Source of the DNA: Enterococcus crotali
GTDB taxonomy: Bacteria > Bacillota > Bacilli > Lactobacillales > Enterococcaceae
Reading direction: 5' to 3'
Length of the DNA: 64,000 nucleotides
Assembly: GCF_000633635.1 (NCBI RefSeq)
Contig: NZ_AYPQ01000007.1
Span: 30,899-94,898 of the forward strand
Part shown: positions 19,661 through 29,363 of the stretch, piece by piece
Position numbering within the stretch: position 1 is the first letter of the stretch
How the letters are laid out: each line of letters opens with the position of its first letter
Program-made: the position numbers and the translations under genes
The notes under the pieces: generated by a model
Seen by the model: only the letters and a program-made list of their open reading frames with translations
Database searches by the model: none
Told to the model about the DNA's origin: nothing

Positions 19661-19735
19661 ATGTGATTGTTTGCGAAAAAAACATACTTTTTCTGAAAAT
19701 GAAGCAGAAAAAAATAGAGAAAGGGAGAGTAAAAA

Positions 19736-21559
19736 GTGGACTATTTAAAACGACTGTTTATCGGAAAACCGTTAAAATCTACTGAAAATGATGAGCATAA
19801 GCTGAGTCGATTTGCAGCGCTGGCGTTATTATCATCCGATGCATTATCTTCAATTGCTTATGGTACAGAACAAATCGTAGTTGTACTTGTTACACTATCC
19901 GCGGCTGCCATCTGGTATTCGTTACCGATTGCTGCTTTTGTTATTATTTTGCTTATTTCATTAACCTTATCTTATCGGCAAATTATTCATGCGTATCCTC
20001 ATGGCGGCGGAGCCTATGTTGTCAGTAGTGAGAATCTAGGGAAGAATGCAGGGTTAGTAGCTGGTGGCTCGTTGTTGGTTGATTATATGTTGACCGTTGC
20101 TGTTTCAGTTTCAGCCGGAGCTGAGGCGATTATTTCAGCAGTACCTGCTTTGTACGGTCACCAGGTGGCGATTTCGATCGTTATTGTTTTATTGATCATG
20201 CTGATGAATTTGCGGGGATTAAGAGAGTCTGCTAGCTTTTTGATGTTTCCTGTCTATAGTTTTATTGCAGTCATTACATTATTGATCGCAACAGGTTTAT
20301 TTAAGATCGTTACGGGTGCCGTACCATTACATGCAACGGCAATACCCGGGACAGTTGTGCCCGGCATTACAATTGCCTTGATTTTACGAGCATTTTCTTC
20401 TGGTTCGTCTTCATTGACAGGGGTGGAAGCCATCAGTAATGCGGTGCCTTTTTTCAAAAAGCCTAGGGCAAAAAATGCTGCTGGGACATTGACCTGGATG
20501 GCTGGAATATTAGGCTTTTTCTTTGTTGGGATCACGTTCATAAACTATTGGTATGGAATCGTTCCTCAAACAGAGGTGACTGTGTTAGCTCAGATTGGAA
20601 AGGCAGTCTTTGGACAGAATATCCTTTATTATGTTCTGCAATTCGCAACAGCCTTGATTTTAGCTGTTGCTGCTAATACAGGATTTTCAGCTTTTCCTGT
20701 GCTAGCCTATAATTTAGCAAAAGATAAATTTATGCCGCATATGTATATGGATCGTGGAGATCGTTTGGGGTATTCAAATGGGATCTTGACATTGGCTGCT
20801 GGGTCTGTAGTGTTGTTATTGATCTTTCAAGGCTCGACTGAACGCTTGATTCCGCTTTACTCGATTGGTGTATTTATTCCATTTGCGTTATCTCAAACAG
20901 GAATGGTCATTAAATGGCGGAAAGAGACTGAAAAGTGGTTGTCAAAATCGATAGCTAACATTGTGGGAGCATTCATTTCTTATGCGATCATCGTTATTTT
21001 ATTCATGTATCGTTTAGGGGATATCTGGCCGTTCTTCATTATTATGCCTGTGTTGATTTTTGTTTTTTACAGTATTCATGCTCATTATCAAAATGTTGCA
21101 GAACAACTGCGCTTAGAAGAAACTGTTAAGCAGCAGGAATTTTATGGGAACACAGTCATCGTTCTAGTAGGTAATGCAACTCAAGCGAATGTGGGAGCGG
21201 TCAATTATGCTCGCTCAATTGGCGATTACGTGGTTGCGATGCATGTGTCATTAGATGAAAATGTCAAAAAAGAAAAGGAAATCGAAGCGGAATTTAAACA
21301 ACATTTTCCCGATATTCGTTTTTCAGTCGTTCATTCGTCTTATCGGTCGATCACGAATCCAATTCTCCGTTATGTCGATTTGGTGAGTAAGAATTCAGCA
21401 AAACGAAATTATACAACGACGGTCTTGATTCCCCAGTTTGTCCCTAATCGCCGCTGGCAAAATATCTTGCATAATCAAACGAGTTTGCGTTTACGTCTAC
21501 GATTATCTTGGCGAGAGAATATTGTTGTGGCAACGTATAGTTATCATTTGAAGAAGTGA
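19736..21559 (+). CDS. kimA: KimA-type high-affinity potassium importer
   Basis: The protein follows B. subtilis KimA (YdaO) closely along its whole 607 residues. Shared segments include FIGKPLKS near the start, ALALLSSDALSSIAYGTEQ, the re-entrant YPHGGGAYVVSSENLG, GGSLLVDYMLTVAVS and FSSGSSSLTGVEAISNA. The C-terminal cytosolic domain ends in RWQNILHNQTSLRLR. KimA is an APC-fold K+/H+ symporter inhibited by c-di-AMP in Bacillus. Twelve membrane helices span about residues 25-460. The GTG start has AAAGGGAGAG upstream. It is monocistronic. A second potassium importer, kup, lies 24 kb away. Confidence 0.9.
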   Translation: MDYLKRLFIGKPLKSTENDEHKLSRFAALALLSSDALSSIAYGTEQIVVVLVTLSAAAIWYSLPIAAFVIILLISLTLSYRQIIHAYPHGGGAYVVSSENLGKNAGLVAGGSLLVDYMLTVAVSVSAGAEAIISAVPALYGHQVAISIVIVLLIMLMNLRGLRESASFLMFPVYSFIAVITLLIATGLFKIVTGAVPLHATAIPGTVVPGITIALILRAFSSGSSSLTGVEAISNAVPFFKKPRAKNAAGTLTWMAGILGFFFVGITFINYWYGIVPQTEVTVLAQIGKAVFGQNILYYVLQFATALILAVAANTGFSAFPVLAYNLAKDKFMPHMYMDRGDRLGYSNGILTLAAGSVVLLLIFQGSTERLIPLYSIGVFIPFALSQTGMVIKWRKETEKWLSKSIANIVGAFISYAIIVILFMYRLGDIWPFFIIMPVLIFVFYSIHAHYQNVAEQLRLEETVKQQEFYGNTVIVLVGNATQANVGAVNYARSIGDYVVAMHVSLDENVKKEKEIEAEFKQHFPDIRFSVVHSSYRSITNPILRYVDLVSKNSAKRNYTTTVLIPQFVPNRRWQNILHNQTSLRLRLRLSWRENIVVATYSYHLKK

Positions 21560-21646
21560 TAGAAAAAGCTGTGTAATCAACGATTAAAACTGAAGAATTA
21601 TTTGGTAATAAGGAAAGACAAATAATTGAAAGCTATAACTTAATAA

Positions 21647-21706
21647 AACGACCTTCACGACTATTTTGCAGTTAGTTTGCAGAAAAGTCGTGAAGGTCGT
21701 TCTTTA
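21647..21706. terminator. Bidirectional terminator between kimA and the opuC operon
   Basis: A 16-bp perfect stem (AACGACCTTCACGACT with its complement, 21647-21662 and 21686-21701) has T-rich tails on both strands. It can serve convergent kimA (plus) and opuCD (minus). Confidence 0.92.
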
Positions 21707-21777
21707 ATTATCTAATTTACTTACAAAACAAGGAATGCTTTCTGGTTAAAAAGACAAAAGAGTAAGCTGTCTAAATA

Positions 21778-22451
21778 TCAATTTGCTGAATGTTTACTCG
21801 CTGGATCTAAGCGGCGTTCGATCATGCCTAATACCCAGTCTGTAATGATCGCCATCAAGCAGTCGGTAAAGCACCAACAAGAATAATCGCTGTACCGTCT
21901 GTTGCATTGGTTCCGCGAATAATGATATCACCAAGACCGCCAGCACCAACAAAAGCACCGATCGCTGTGATTCCGATCGCCACAACTAAGGCATTGCGAA
22001 TCCCAGCCATGATTACAGAAACGGATAGCGGCAATTCCACCATATAAAGACGTTGCCATTTCGTCATACCCATTCCTTTACCTACATCTAAAATATTTCG
22101 GTCGACTTGGATCATGCCAGTGTAGGTATTTTTGATGATCGGTAAAAGAGAATAGAGAAAGACTGTAACAATCACAGTATTAACTCCAAGACCAAGGCCC
22201 AGCATCAAGATCGAAAGCATAGCAAGGGATGGAACAGTTTGGATCAGGTTAGCAATACTAACGACCCAACCAGCCATCTTTCTTCTGCGAGCGATGAAAA
22301 TACCAATTGGAATGCCGATGATTGCAGCAAATAATACACCGTAAATGGAAATTAGAAAATGCCGAACAAACTGACTTAATACATAACTGCCGTTTTGCTC
22401 AAAATAATAGAAAAACTGCTGCAGTAAATTCATATCTTGTAAATTCTGCAT
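21778..22451 (-). pseudogene. opuCD: Glycine betaine/carnitine/choline ABC permease OpuCD, frame broken near the C terminus
   Basis: This membrane permease completes the OpuC osmoprotectant transporter. The frame from ATG 22451 carries the BPD permease motif (GMGMTKWQRLYMVELPLS then AFVGAGGLGD) but stops at 21855 after ...LVGALPTA. The next frame immediately reads LMAIITDWVLGMIERRLDP and ends at 21778, which is the expected end of OpuCD. Adding one T in GCTTGATGG near 21858 gives one frame of 224 residues (674 bases plus 1). It is either a one-base sequencing deletion or a real mutation removing the last membrane segment and tail. The start overlaps the opuCC stop by one base. Confidence 0.85.
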
Positions 22452-23383
22452 TATTTTCCACCTCCTTCAGATTCGAAGAAATGGTGTTCTTTTAAGAAAT
22501 TATCAGCAACAGTTGCAGGTTCCATTAAATCGTTGTCCGCTTGATAATTTAGTTTTTGCATGGTTTCTGTTGAAATTTTTCCTGATAGCTTAGCAAGGAC
22601 ATCCTTCAATTCAGGATGTTTCTTTAAGACTTCATCTGTTGCAACAGCACAGGCATCGTAAGGTGGGAAGAAGTGCAGATCATCTTCTAAAATAACCAGA
22701 TCATAGCTGCCGATTCGACCATCTGTTGAATAACCTAAAACAACATCCATCTTGTTAGCCGCAACAGCATCATAAACTAAACCGATCTGCATCGGAAAAA
22801 CACGTTTAAAGTCAAAACCATAAGTTTCAGTAAAGCCCTTATAGCCATCTCCTTTGCGGTCGATCCAAGAAGTATCCACACCTGCAGTTAATTGATCACC
22901 AACTTTTTTTAGATCACTGATGGTTTTCAAATTATATTTTTTAGCGGTTTCTTGAGTAACCATGAAGGCATACGTATTGGCAAATCCATAAGAATTGAAC
23001 CATTTTTGCTGAAATCTTTTTTGAAATTCAGATTGTACAACATCAAAGGCTTTTTTTGGTTCCTTGATCGGCTCTAGATTCAACGTAGTAGTCAAATCAG
23101 TTCCGGTATAGCGAGCAGCTGAAATTTGCGCATCGCCATTCATCATCGCTTGATGGTTGATTGTAGTTGTAGCTAAGTTGTTGATAATCGTAGTTTTTTC
23201 ATCGGTATAATGTTCGATCATTCCAGCAACTAAACTCGCTAATATTTGCGCTTCAGAGGTAATTCCTCCAGTAATGGAAATGGTCGAGTCATCTGAGTTA
23301 GAAGCTAGTCCAGGCAAAGAACAGCCTGATAATAACAAGACACTACAAAATGCGATAAAGAACAATTTTAATTTTTGCTTCAT
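22451..23383 (-). CDS. opuCC: OpuC substrate-binding lipoprotein
   Basis: OpuCC captures quaternary-amine osmoprotectants (glycine betaine, carnitine, choline) outside the cell. A lipoprotein signal ends in LLLSGC, with Cys21 as the lipidated residue. The mature part is a QAT-family binding protein: ISITGGITSEAQILASLVAGMIE, QISAARYTGTDL, and DAVAANKMDVVLGYSTDGRI near the hinge. It sits between two permease genes, as in Bacillus and Listeria opuC. The length of 310 residues is normal. The gap to opuCB is 2 bases. Confidence 0.92.
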   Translation of the reverse strand: MKQKLKLFFIAFCSVLLLSGCSLPGLASNSDDSTISITGGITSEAQILASLVAGMIEHYTDEKTTIINNLATTTINHQAMMNGDAQISAARYTGTDLTTTLNLEPIKEPKKAFDVVQSEFQKRFQQKWFNSYGFANTYAFMVTQETAKKYNLKTISDLKKVGDQLTAGVDTSWIDRKGDGYKGFTETYGFDFKRVFPMQIGLVYDAVAANKMDVVLGYSTDGRIGSYDLVILEDDLHFFPPYDACAVATDEVLKKHPELKDVLAKLSGKISTETMQKLNYQADNDLMEPATVADNFLKEHHFFESEGGGK

Positions 23384-23385
23384 GC

Positions 23386-24021
23386 TTATTCCGCCTCCCT
23401 TAATGCTTTAGGCGTTAATTTTTTCTCCAACAGGCCTAATAATAAGTCCGCTGCTAAAGCCAAAATAGTAACAGGGATCGTTCCAGCGAAAATTAGATCT
23501 GGCTGATAATTGTTTAACCCGCTGAAAATAAAATCTCCAAGCCCGCCGGCACCGATATAAGAGGCTAACGTTGCCCAAGCGATAACATATACAGCTGCTA
23601 ATCGAATCCCTGCCATGATGGTCGGCATTGCAATTGGTAGTTCTACCATGAAAATCGACTGTACATTGGTCATGCCCATGCCTTTGGCTGCATCTTTATA
23701 GTTAGGATCGACTTCTTTGATCCCGATATACGTATTTCGTAAAATAGGTAACAAGGAGTAAATAAACAATGCGATGATCGCTGGAATTTTTCCAACGCCA
23801 AAAATTGGAATCATTAGGGCGAGCAAAGCTAGAGAAGGTACGGTTTGTAGCGCACTGGTTAAACCGATGACGATTGCTGCCGTTCTTTTGGTTCTTGTCA
23901 ATAAAATCCCGATCGGGACTGCAAACAAAATGCCTAAAATGAGTGCTACACTAGAGATAAAAATATGTTCTCCGATTTTAGTAACAAGTTCATTTCCTCT
24001 TTCTAAAAGAAACTGATTCAT
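23386..24021 (-). CDS. opuCB: OpuC permease subunit OpuCB
   Basis: This is the first of the two OpuC membrane permeases. Five to six helices fill the protein, and the cytoplasmic EAA loop reads [18 protein letters not shown], followed by [16 protein letters not shown] start it at ATG 24021 (MNQFLLERG), which gives the family length of 211 residues and uses GGGGGTG as ribosome binding site. The upstream ATG at 24123 would extend it far into opuCA in another frame. The start lies 4 bases downstream of the opuCA stop, so translation is probably coupled. Confidence 0.92.
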   Translation of the reverse strand: MNQFLLERGNELVTKIGEHIFISSVALILGILFAVPIGILLTRTKRTAAIVIGLTSALQTVPSLALLALMIPIFGVGKIPAIIALFIYSLLPILRNTYIGIKEVDPNYKDAAKGMGMTNVQSIFMVELPIAMPTIMAGIRLAAVYVIAWATLASYIGAGGLGDFIFSGLNNYQPDLIFAGTIPVTILALAADLLLGLLEKKLTPKALREAE

Positions 24022-24025
24022 TTTC

Positions 24026-25213
24026 TTACACCCCCGCTTGAGGTTGTGGCGCATCTGTTGCTTCTGTTTCACTTGGAGCGTCTTCTGGTGTTTCTTCTTC
24101 ACCCCAGATAACGTCGTAAACAATATCTACTAAAGAAGCACGAGTTAAAATACCAACGACTTTTTGTTGATCATCCACAACAGGGACATATTTTAAACCA
24201 CGTTTTAAAATTCGTTGTAACGTGTCGCGTAATAAAGAAGATTTCTTTACAAAGAATACTTTTGGATTCATGATATCACTGACACTTGTAGCAGCTTTTC
24301 TGCGACGGTCAAGCGTTTCAACATCGATAAAACCTTTTAATACACCTGTTCCATCGACAACTAGCAGTGTATCAACACGTTTTTCTCTCATTAGTTTGAT
24401 CGCTTCTGATAATGATTTTTCTGGTGTGATCGTGATCGCGTTATTTAGCATCACTTCACCAACTGTTGTGATATCTGGTTTCGCTTGAATCAAGCGGTCT
24501 TCTCCGATCAACTCTTCAACAAACTCATTGACTGGATGACGTAAAATATTATCTGGTGTATCAAACTGAATAACTTTTCCTTCACTCATAATAGCAATTC
24601 GATTAGCTAATTTTAATGCTTCATCCATATCATGTGTAACGAAAACAATAGTTTTCCCTAAACGTTCCTGCAAATCTTTTACTAAATCTTGTAAAGAGTC
24701 TCTGGTGATCGGATCAAGCGCCCCGAAAGGTTCATCCATCAAAATAATATCTTGATTTGCTGCAAGAGCTCGAACAACTCCGATTCGTTGTTGTTGACCA
24801 CCGGAAAGTTCATTTGGATAACGATCCAACATTTCTCTTGGTAATTCAACTAGATCGATCATTTTTTCAGCAATTTTATTCCGTTCTTCTACATCAACTT
24901 TTAATAACTTTGGTACTAATACGATATTTTCTCTGATGGTCATATGCGGCATCAAGCCAATACTTTGAATAACATAACCAATTTTTCGGCGTAATTCGAC
25001 TGGATTGATGGTTTGAATATCTTCCCCATTGATCAAGATTTTTCCTTTTGATGGATCAGTCATTCGATTAATCATCCGCATAGAAGTTGTTTTACCACTA
25101 CCACTGGTTCCGATAAAGCAGATAAATTCACCTTTATCAAAAGACAGATTGATGTCATCTACAGCGATTTTGCCGCCTTTGTAAATTTTTGAAACATGTT
25201 GAAATTCGATCAA
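24026..25213 (-). CDS. opuCA: OpuC ATP-binding subunit with CBS domains
   Basis: OpuCA powers the OpuC osmoprotectant importer. The ATPase domain (about residues 1-240) has Walker [10 protein letters not shown], the Q-loop [11 protein letters not shown], signature ELSGGQQQR and Walker [13 protein letters not shown]. Two C-terminal CBS domains (about 255-370) follow, which in this family sense ionic strength or c-di-AMP. The acidic tail is rich in Glu, Ala and Pro. TTG 25213 is preferred because GGGGTGAG lies 7 bases upstream and the protein then begins MIEFQHVSK, as relatives do; GTG 25222 is the alternative. It is the first gene of a four-gene operon. Confidence 0.93.
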   Translation of the reverse strand: MIEFQHVSKIYKGGKIAVDDINLSFDKGEFICFIGTSGSGKTTSMRMINRMTDPSKGKILINGEDIQTINPVELRRKIGYVIQSIGLMPHMTIRENIVLVPKLLKVDVEERNKIAEKMIDLVELPREMLDRYPNELSGGQQQRIGVVRALAANQDIILMDEPFGALDPITRDSLQDLVKDLQERLGKTIVFVTHDMDEALKLANRIAIMSEGKVIQFDTPDNILRHPVNEFVEELIGEDRLIQAKPDITTVGEVMLNNAITITPEKSLSEAIKLMREKRVDTLLVVDGTGVLKGFIDVETLDRRRKAATSVSDIMNPKVFFVKKSSLLRDTLQRILKRGLKYVPVVDDQQKVVGILTRASLVDIVYDVIWGEEETPEDAPSETEATDAPQPQAGV

Positions 25214-25292
25214 CTTTCTCACCCCAAATTCTTTTTTCTGTGTCTCATTTTCTAACCGATTTTAGTGTTTCCTACTAAATGTTTCTACTACT

Positions 25293-25321
25293 AGTATGCT
25301 ACAAAACAATGATTTCGACAA
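25293..25321 (-). promoter_or_regulatory. Predicted opuC promoter
   Basis: On the minus strand TTGTCG (25316-25321) and CATACT (25293-25298) are spaced by 17 bases, about 80 bases before opuCA. The -10 is poor. An 11-base motif (GTTTCCTACTA, 25267-25277) lies just past the expected start of transcription. Confidence 0.4.
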
Positions 25322-25434
25322 ATCAGATGTTTTTTTTCGTTTTTTAAGGTCAAAAATAATAAAGGGATAGTAACGGTTTCATAATAAAAACACTGAAAAA
25401 GTCGGACAAGATCTTCGAAATAACTATTATTCTA

Positions 25435-25463
25435 TTGACAATAGTAGGAAACCTTAGTATATT
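25435..25463 (+). promoter_or_regulatory. Promoter of the glycosyltransferase operon
   Basis: A perfect TTGACA (25435-25440) and TATATT (25458-25463) are spaced by 17 bases. A second possible promoter (TTGACT 25465, AATAAT 25489, 18-base spacer) follows at once. The spacer of the first contains TAGTAGGAAAC, the inverse of the motif near the opuC promoter. Confidence 0.7.
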
Positions 25464-25516
25464 GTTGACTAGTTGCTACTATTTTATGAATAATAGGGAG
25501 TGAAAAGGAGAACGAA

Positions 25517-27505
25517 ATGGAAAAAATTGGGTTAGGATATTTGGTATTTAGTTTAAGTTATTTATTTTTGTTTTATCTTATTTCAAAGAAAATGGAACGT
25601 TATCGAAAATTTGTATTGACGGGTTTTGTGGTGATCCAGTTTGTTTACTTGATTTGGCGATTTTTTTATACGATTCCTACTGAAAATGTTGCCGAGCTGA
25701 TTGCAGGAAGTTTATTGTATTTGGCAGAATTTATGGGATTTGTTCAGGCTTTTACTTTGGTCGTCTTATTTTGGAAACCATATAAACGGACTGAAAAATC
25801 ACTGGATGAATTAGAGAATTTGCCTACAGTTGATATTTTAATCGCTACATATAATGAAAATATTGAGATTTTAGAAAGAACAGTTGTTGGTTGTTTATCG
25901 ATTGATTATCCGAAAGAATTACTGAACATTTATCTTTGTGACGATGGTGACCGCTCGATGGTACGAAAGCTAGCTGAAAAACATCATATACAAGTTATTG
26001 CTCGTCCTACACATGAGCATGCTAAAGCAGGCAATCTGAATTATGCCTTAACTAAAACGAATGGAGAAATCATCGTAACGCAAGATGCGGATATGGTACC
26101 TAAACGAGAATTTCTGCAACGAACGCTGGGCTATTTTGCGAAGGAGAACGTAGGGTTTATCCAAACACCACAAACATTTTTTAATTCGGATATCTTTCAG
26201 CATAATCTATATTTAGATAGTGAAATCAATAATGAGCAAGACTTTTTTATGCGTAGTTTAGAAGAAGGCAAAGATCAATTCAATGCCGTTCTTTATGTAG
26301 GAAGCAATGCCTTGTTTAAACGTGAAGCATTAGATTCGATCGGTGGCTTCACGACGGGTGTGATCACAGAAGATATGGCTACTGGTTTATTGCTGCAAAA
26401 CAATGGCTGGCAAGGTGTATTCGTTAATGAAGCCCTGGCTTCAGGTCTTTCGCCAGAAACGTTAGCCGATTATGTAAAGCAGCGGGACCGATGGGGACGC
26501 GGCAATGTGCAAGTTGCTAAAAAGTATACGTTGAAAACGTTGAAGAATTTAACCTTTATTCAAAAATGGTTTTATCTGGATGGTGTGATGTATTGGTATT
26601 CGGGTATGTATAAACTGATTTATTTACTTTGCCCATTTTTATATTTAGTTTTTAATATTTCAAGCTTGAAGACGACACTGCCACATCTAGTGGTGTTCTG
26701 GTTACCGGCCTTTTTATCAGGTAGTTTGATGTATAAATCAGTTGCCAGAAAAAAATACAATTCATTTATCAGTAATATTTATGAATTAGTGACTGCACCT
26801 CAAGTTTCCTGGGCTGTTTGGAAAGAGACACTGTTTAGTCCTAAAAAGAATAAAAAGTTCCATGTAACGATCAAAGGAATCCAGGGGGAAAAAGGCTATT
26901 TTGATTGGCGCAATTGTAAAGTTCAGATCTTATTATTGAGCGCAAATTGTTTTGCCTTGATTTATTATATCGTGCAATTAGATTTTGCTCATCTGCAGTG
27001 GTGGAATATTTTTTCTATCAATATTTATTGGCTACTCTACAATATTGTTAGCTTGACTGTTGCAGTAAGTGTGGCATATGAACGTCCACGTTTACCAATG
27101 ATCATACCAGTTGACTACGATGGGAAACTAGTCAAAGAGGATCAAGTGATCCCTGTTAAAATCAATTACCTAGGTGAACGAAGTGTAACGATCATAGCCG
27201 ATCAAAACGATCCATTTTTAAGTATATTGCTGAATCAAGAAGAGGGATTTCTTTCTTTTCAAAAAATAAAAAATGTAAAAATGGTTCGTTCGCGTATAAT
27301 TAATTTAACTGGGAAAGTTGAAATTACCTTCAAAACCCAGAAGTTTTCACGTAAAAATCACTACCGTTGGTTAGGGTTGATTTATTCAGATCCAAAATAT
27401 GGTGTGGGGGATATCCATTCCATCAGAGTTAAGTTTTACACGATTTTCAAGTATATCTTCAAAAATAGAAAAGATGCACAAAAAAATCAACAGTTATTGT
27501 CATAA
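25517..27505 (+). CDS. Membrane glycosyltransferase family 2, cellulose-synthase-like
   Basis: This 662-residue membrane enzyme has two or three N-terminal helices, a GT-A catalytic domain (about residues 90-330), then four to five helices and a C-terminal cytosolic domain. Catalytic signatures of processive beta-glycan synthases are visible: VDILIATYNE, CDDGDR, QDADM, TED and the QRDRWGRG product-binding motif. The C-terminal domain (about 530-650) sits where BcsA has PilZ, but I see no clear R-x3-R/N-x-S-x2-G motif. It probably makes an extracellular or membrane-linked polysaccharide from a UDP-sugar. It heads an operon with a lipoprotein and an exported protein. AAGGAG lies before the ATG. 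Confidence 0.87.
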   Translation: MEKIGLGYLVFSLSYLFLFYLISKKMERYRKFVLTGFVVIQFVYLIWRFFYTIPTENVAELIAGSLLYLAEFMGFVQAFTLVVLFWKPYKRTEKSLDELENLPTVDILIATYNENIEILERTVVGCLSIDYPKELLNIYLCDDGDRSMVRKLAEKHHIQVIARPTHEHAKAGNLNYALTKTNGEIIVTQDADMVPKREFLQRTLGYFAKENVGFIQTPQTFFNSDIFQHNLYLDSEINNEQDFFMRSLEEGKDQFNAVLYVGSNALFKREALDSIGGFTTGVITEDMATGLLLQNNGWQGVFVNEALASGLSPETLADYVKQRDRWGRGNVQVAKKYTLKTLKNLTFIQKWFYLDGVMYWYSGMYKLIYLLCPFLYLVFNISSLKTTLPHLVVFWLPAFLSGSLMYKSVARKKYNSFISNIYELVTAPQVSWAVWKETLFSPKKNKKFHVTIKGIQGEKGYFDWRNCKVQILLLSANCFALIYYIVQLDFAHLQWWNIFSINIYWLLYNIVSLTVAVSVAYERPRLPMIIPVDYDGKLVKEDQVIPVKINYLGERSVTIIADQNDPFLSILLNQEEGFLSFQKIKNVKMVRSRIINLTGKVEITFKTQKFSRKNHYRWLGLIYSDPKYGVGDIHSIRVKFYTIFKYIFKNRKDAQKNQQLLS

Positions 27506-27523
27506 AAGGAGCCAATTAGACGT

Positions 27524-28213
27524 ATGAAAAATAAGAGAATAATTATCATGTTAGCTTTTATAGTTGTTGTTTTTACAGGATGCGCAAAGAACGCTGATCC
27601 TAAAGAAGTTGCTACAGCTTTCATCAATAATGTAATTTACGAGCGAGATAAAGAAGAAGCAGAAAAATATTTTTATCAATTAGATGCACCAAGTCAGGAG
27701 GATTTAATTCAAGATTTCTCTGAGCTGTTCGAGCTTTCAAAAGAGCAAGCAAAGGAAGTAGTAACGATCTATCAGGAAAGACTAGAAAAAGAAACCAGTT
27801 TTACAGTAAAGATGAAAGATAGTCAGGCAAAAAAGCAAGAAGCTGAGGTTGCGGTCATTGGATTGGATCAAACTAAATTCGATCAAATCATTGATCAAAA
27901 AACCGATGAAGAACTGGTACAATGGTTAAAGAATAAAGGCTATGATACCATCAAAAAGCTAGATGATATTGATAAAATCACTGATGAAAAGCAATTAAAC
28001 GGGATTTTAAAAGAATTAAATGCATTAACAGACAAAGACCTTAATCAAATTCAATTTGAAGCACTAAAGAAGACATTTAAAGAGTTGAAAGCGGCGAAAG
28101 AACCGAGAATAATTCATTTAGAATTGGAGCCGGATAAAAAAGAGAAAAAATATTGGATCATTGTAGACGAGGAAAAACGGTTTAATGAATTGCTAGATGC
28201 TTTTCAAGGATAA
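27524..28213 (+). CDS. Lipoprotein of unknown function, glycosyltransferase operon
   Basis: This 229-residue protein has a lipoprotein signal peptide ending VVFTGCAKN (Cys21 lipidated). The mature protein begins with a DUF4878/DUF5105-like region (PKEVATAFINNVIYERDKEEAEKYF), followed by a charged helical part. It starts 18 bases after the glycosyltransferase gene with AAGGAGC upstream, so it is co-transcribed. It may help the synthase at the outer membrane face; that is inference from position only. Confidence 0.75.
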   Translation: MKNKRIIIMLAFIVVVFTGCAKNADPKEVATAFINNVIYERDKEEAEKYFYQLDAPSQEDLIQDFSELFELSKEQAKEVVTIYQERLEKETSFTVKMKDSQAKKQEAEVAVIGLDQTKFDQIIDQKTDEELVQWLKNKGYDTIKKLDDIDKITDEKQLNGILKELNALTDKDLNQIQFEALKKTFKELKAAKEPRIIHLELEPDKKEKKYWIIVDEEKRFNELLDAFQG

Positions 28214-28252
28214 CCAATAGAAAAGAAATATGTTGATTAAGGAGAAGTTAGA

Positions 28253-28813
28253 ATGAAAAAATTTATAGTATTTTGCATAGCTTTTTTAATGATCGGTATT
28301 GGGACGACTCAGACAATAAATACTGCAGATGCGGCATTTTCTAAAGATGAAGCTGTTAGAGAACGTTTTGCATTAAAAAGAGAACGATTGGCTGAGGTCG
28401 TATCAAAAAAGATCGCTCATGTTGAAAACTCAATCAAGAAAAAACTAAAAGACCAAGAAAAAAAGAAAGTCCAAAAACAAGAAGCAGAGAAAAGTCAAAA
28501 AGAAGTTGCTAAAAAAGCCGAAGCAGAAACGACAGCAAGTCAGGCAGTAGCTCAAGAAGCTCAAGCGGCTGAAGAAGCCCAAGCAGTAGTAGCAGAGCAA
28601 GCGGCAGTTCAACCACCGGTAGAAGGACAAGCACCTCAGACACCAGAAAATGCGGCTGCCCCTGAGGTTGTTTCGGGAGCTTCTGCTAATGGTCAGGAAA
28701 GAGGTCAAAAAAATCGCGAATGGGGGGAGCAATTGGGAGATCCTAATTTGACACCGGAAGAGCGTCAAGGTATCATTCAAGAGAAAAAGAATTACAACCG
28801 AAATAACCACTAA
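28253..28813 (+). CDS. Exported Ala/Glu/Lys/Gln-rich protein, glycosyltransferase operon
   Basis: A Sec signal peptide (about residues 1-27, ending ADAAF) precedes a basic helix and a low-complexity Lys/Glu then Ala/Gln/Pro-rich stretch. A short C-terminal segment, WGEQLGDPNLTPEERQGI, may be the only folded part. There is no sorting motif and no membrane anchor after the signal. It lies 39 bases after the lipoprotein gene, with a ribosome binding site AAGGAG. I do not recognise the family; as an operon partner of a polysaccharide synthase it could bind the product. Confidence 0.65.
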   Translation: MKKFIVFCIAFLMIGIGTTQTINTADAAFSKDEAVRERFALKRERLAEVVSKKIAHVENSIKKKLKDQEKKKVQKQEAEKSQKEVAKKAEAETTASQAVAQEAQAAEEAQAVVAEQAAVQPPVEGQAPQTPENAAAPEVVSGASANGQERGQKNREWGEQLGDPNLTPEERQGIIQEKKNYNRNNH

Positions 28814-28939
28814 TAAAAGACGAAACAATATTTTATTGTAAAGCATAAAGTACTTCTGTACGTGGCTGATTTTGCATGCACTAAAAACAGATTTTTAAGG
28901 TTACAGTAAAGTAGTCTGTTTCAGACGGGCAGCATAGAG

Positions 28940-29068
28940 ATGAACTTGGTCATAATTGCTCTTTTCATCGTCATTTTATTTCAGTGGACATTTATAAAAA
29001 CGGTGGGTAATTTGTCAATCAAAACTGTGATAAGGGGATTGAGCAATGAGGGCTTCCAGCCAATTTAA
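28940..29068 (+). CDS. Possible 42-residue membrane peptide overlapping padR (weak)
   Basis: An ATG at 28940 opens a frame beginning MNLVIIALFIVILFQWTFIK, a convincing membrane helix. It ends in a short polar tail that overlaps the padR start by 23 bases. There is no good ribosome binding site. The overlap would allow coupling with padR, but the frame may be chance. No homologue is known to me. Confidence 0.25.
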   Translation: MNLVIIALFIVILFQWTFIKTVGNLSIKTVIRGLSNEGFQPI

Positions 29069-29363
29069 AAAAGGTGCTTTAGAAATGTGTGTACTTCATT
29101 TTATAGAAAAAGAAGATCGATATGGTTATGAGTTAACACAGCGAGTGAATCAGTTTATACCAATTACCGAAGGGGCGCTTTACCCAGTTTTGCGTCGATT
29201 AGTTAAAGAAGAATATTGTGTGATCTACACAAAAGAATCGCCTGATGGTCCTTCCAGAAAGTATTACCAAATGACAGATAAAGGAAAAGAATATTTGGAA
29301 CTTTTAGAGCATGATTGGGATGAATTCGTTGAACAAGTACGTAAACTGAGGGAGGCAGATTAG
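29046..29363 (+). CDS. PadR-family transcriptional regulator
   Basis: This 105-residue PadR-type repressor has a winged helix across residues 5-80 with the family signature QFKKGALEMCVLHFIEKEDRYGYEL, EGALYPVLRRLVKEEY and SRKYYQMTDKGKEYL. The short C-terminal helix is the dimerisation segment of subfamily s2. It overlaps the next gene by one base (TAGTG), so the two are translated together. In such pairs PadR usually represses its own operon and responds to envelope or antimicrobial stress; the signal here is unknown. Confidence 0.92.
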   Translation: MRASSQFKKGALEMCVLHFIEKEDRYGYELTQRVNQFIPITEGALYPVLRRLVKEEYCVIYTKESPDGPSRKYYQMTDKGKEYLELLEHDWDEFVEQVRKLREAD

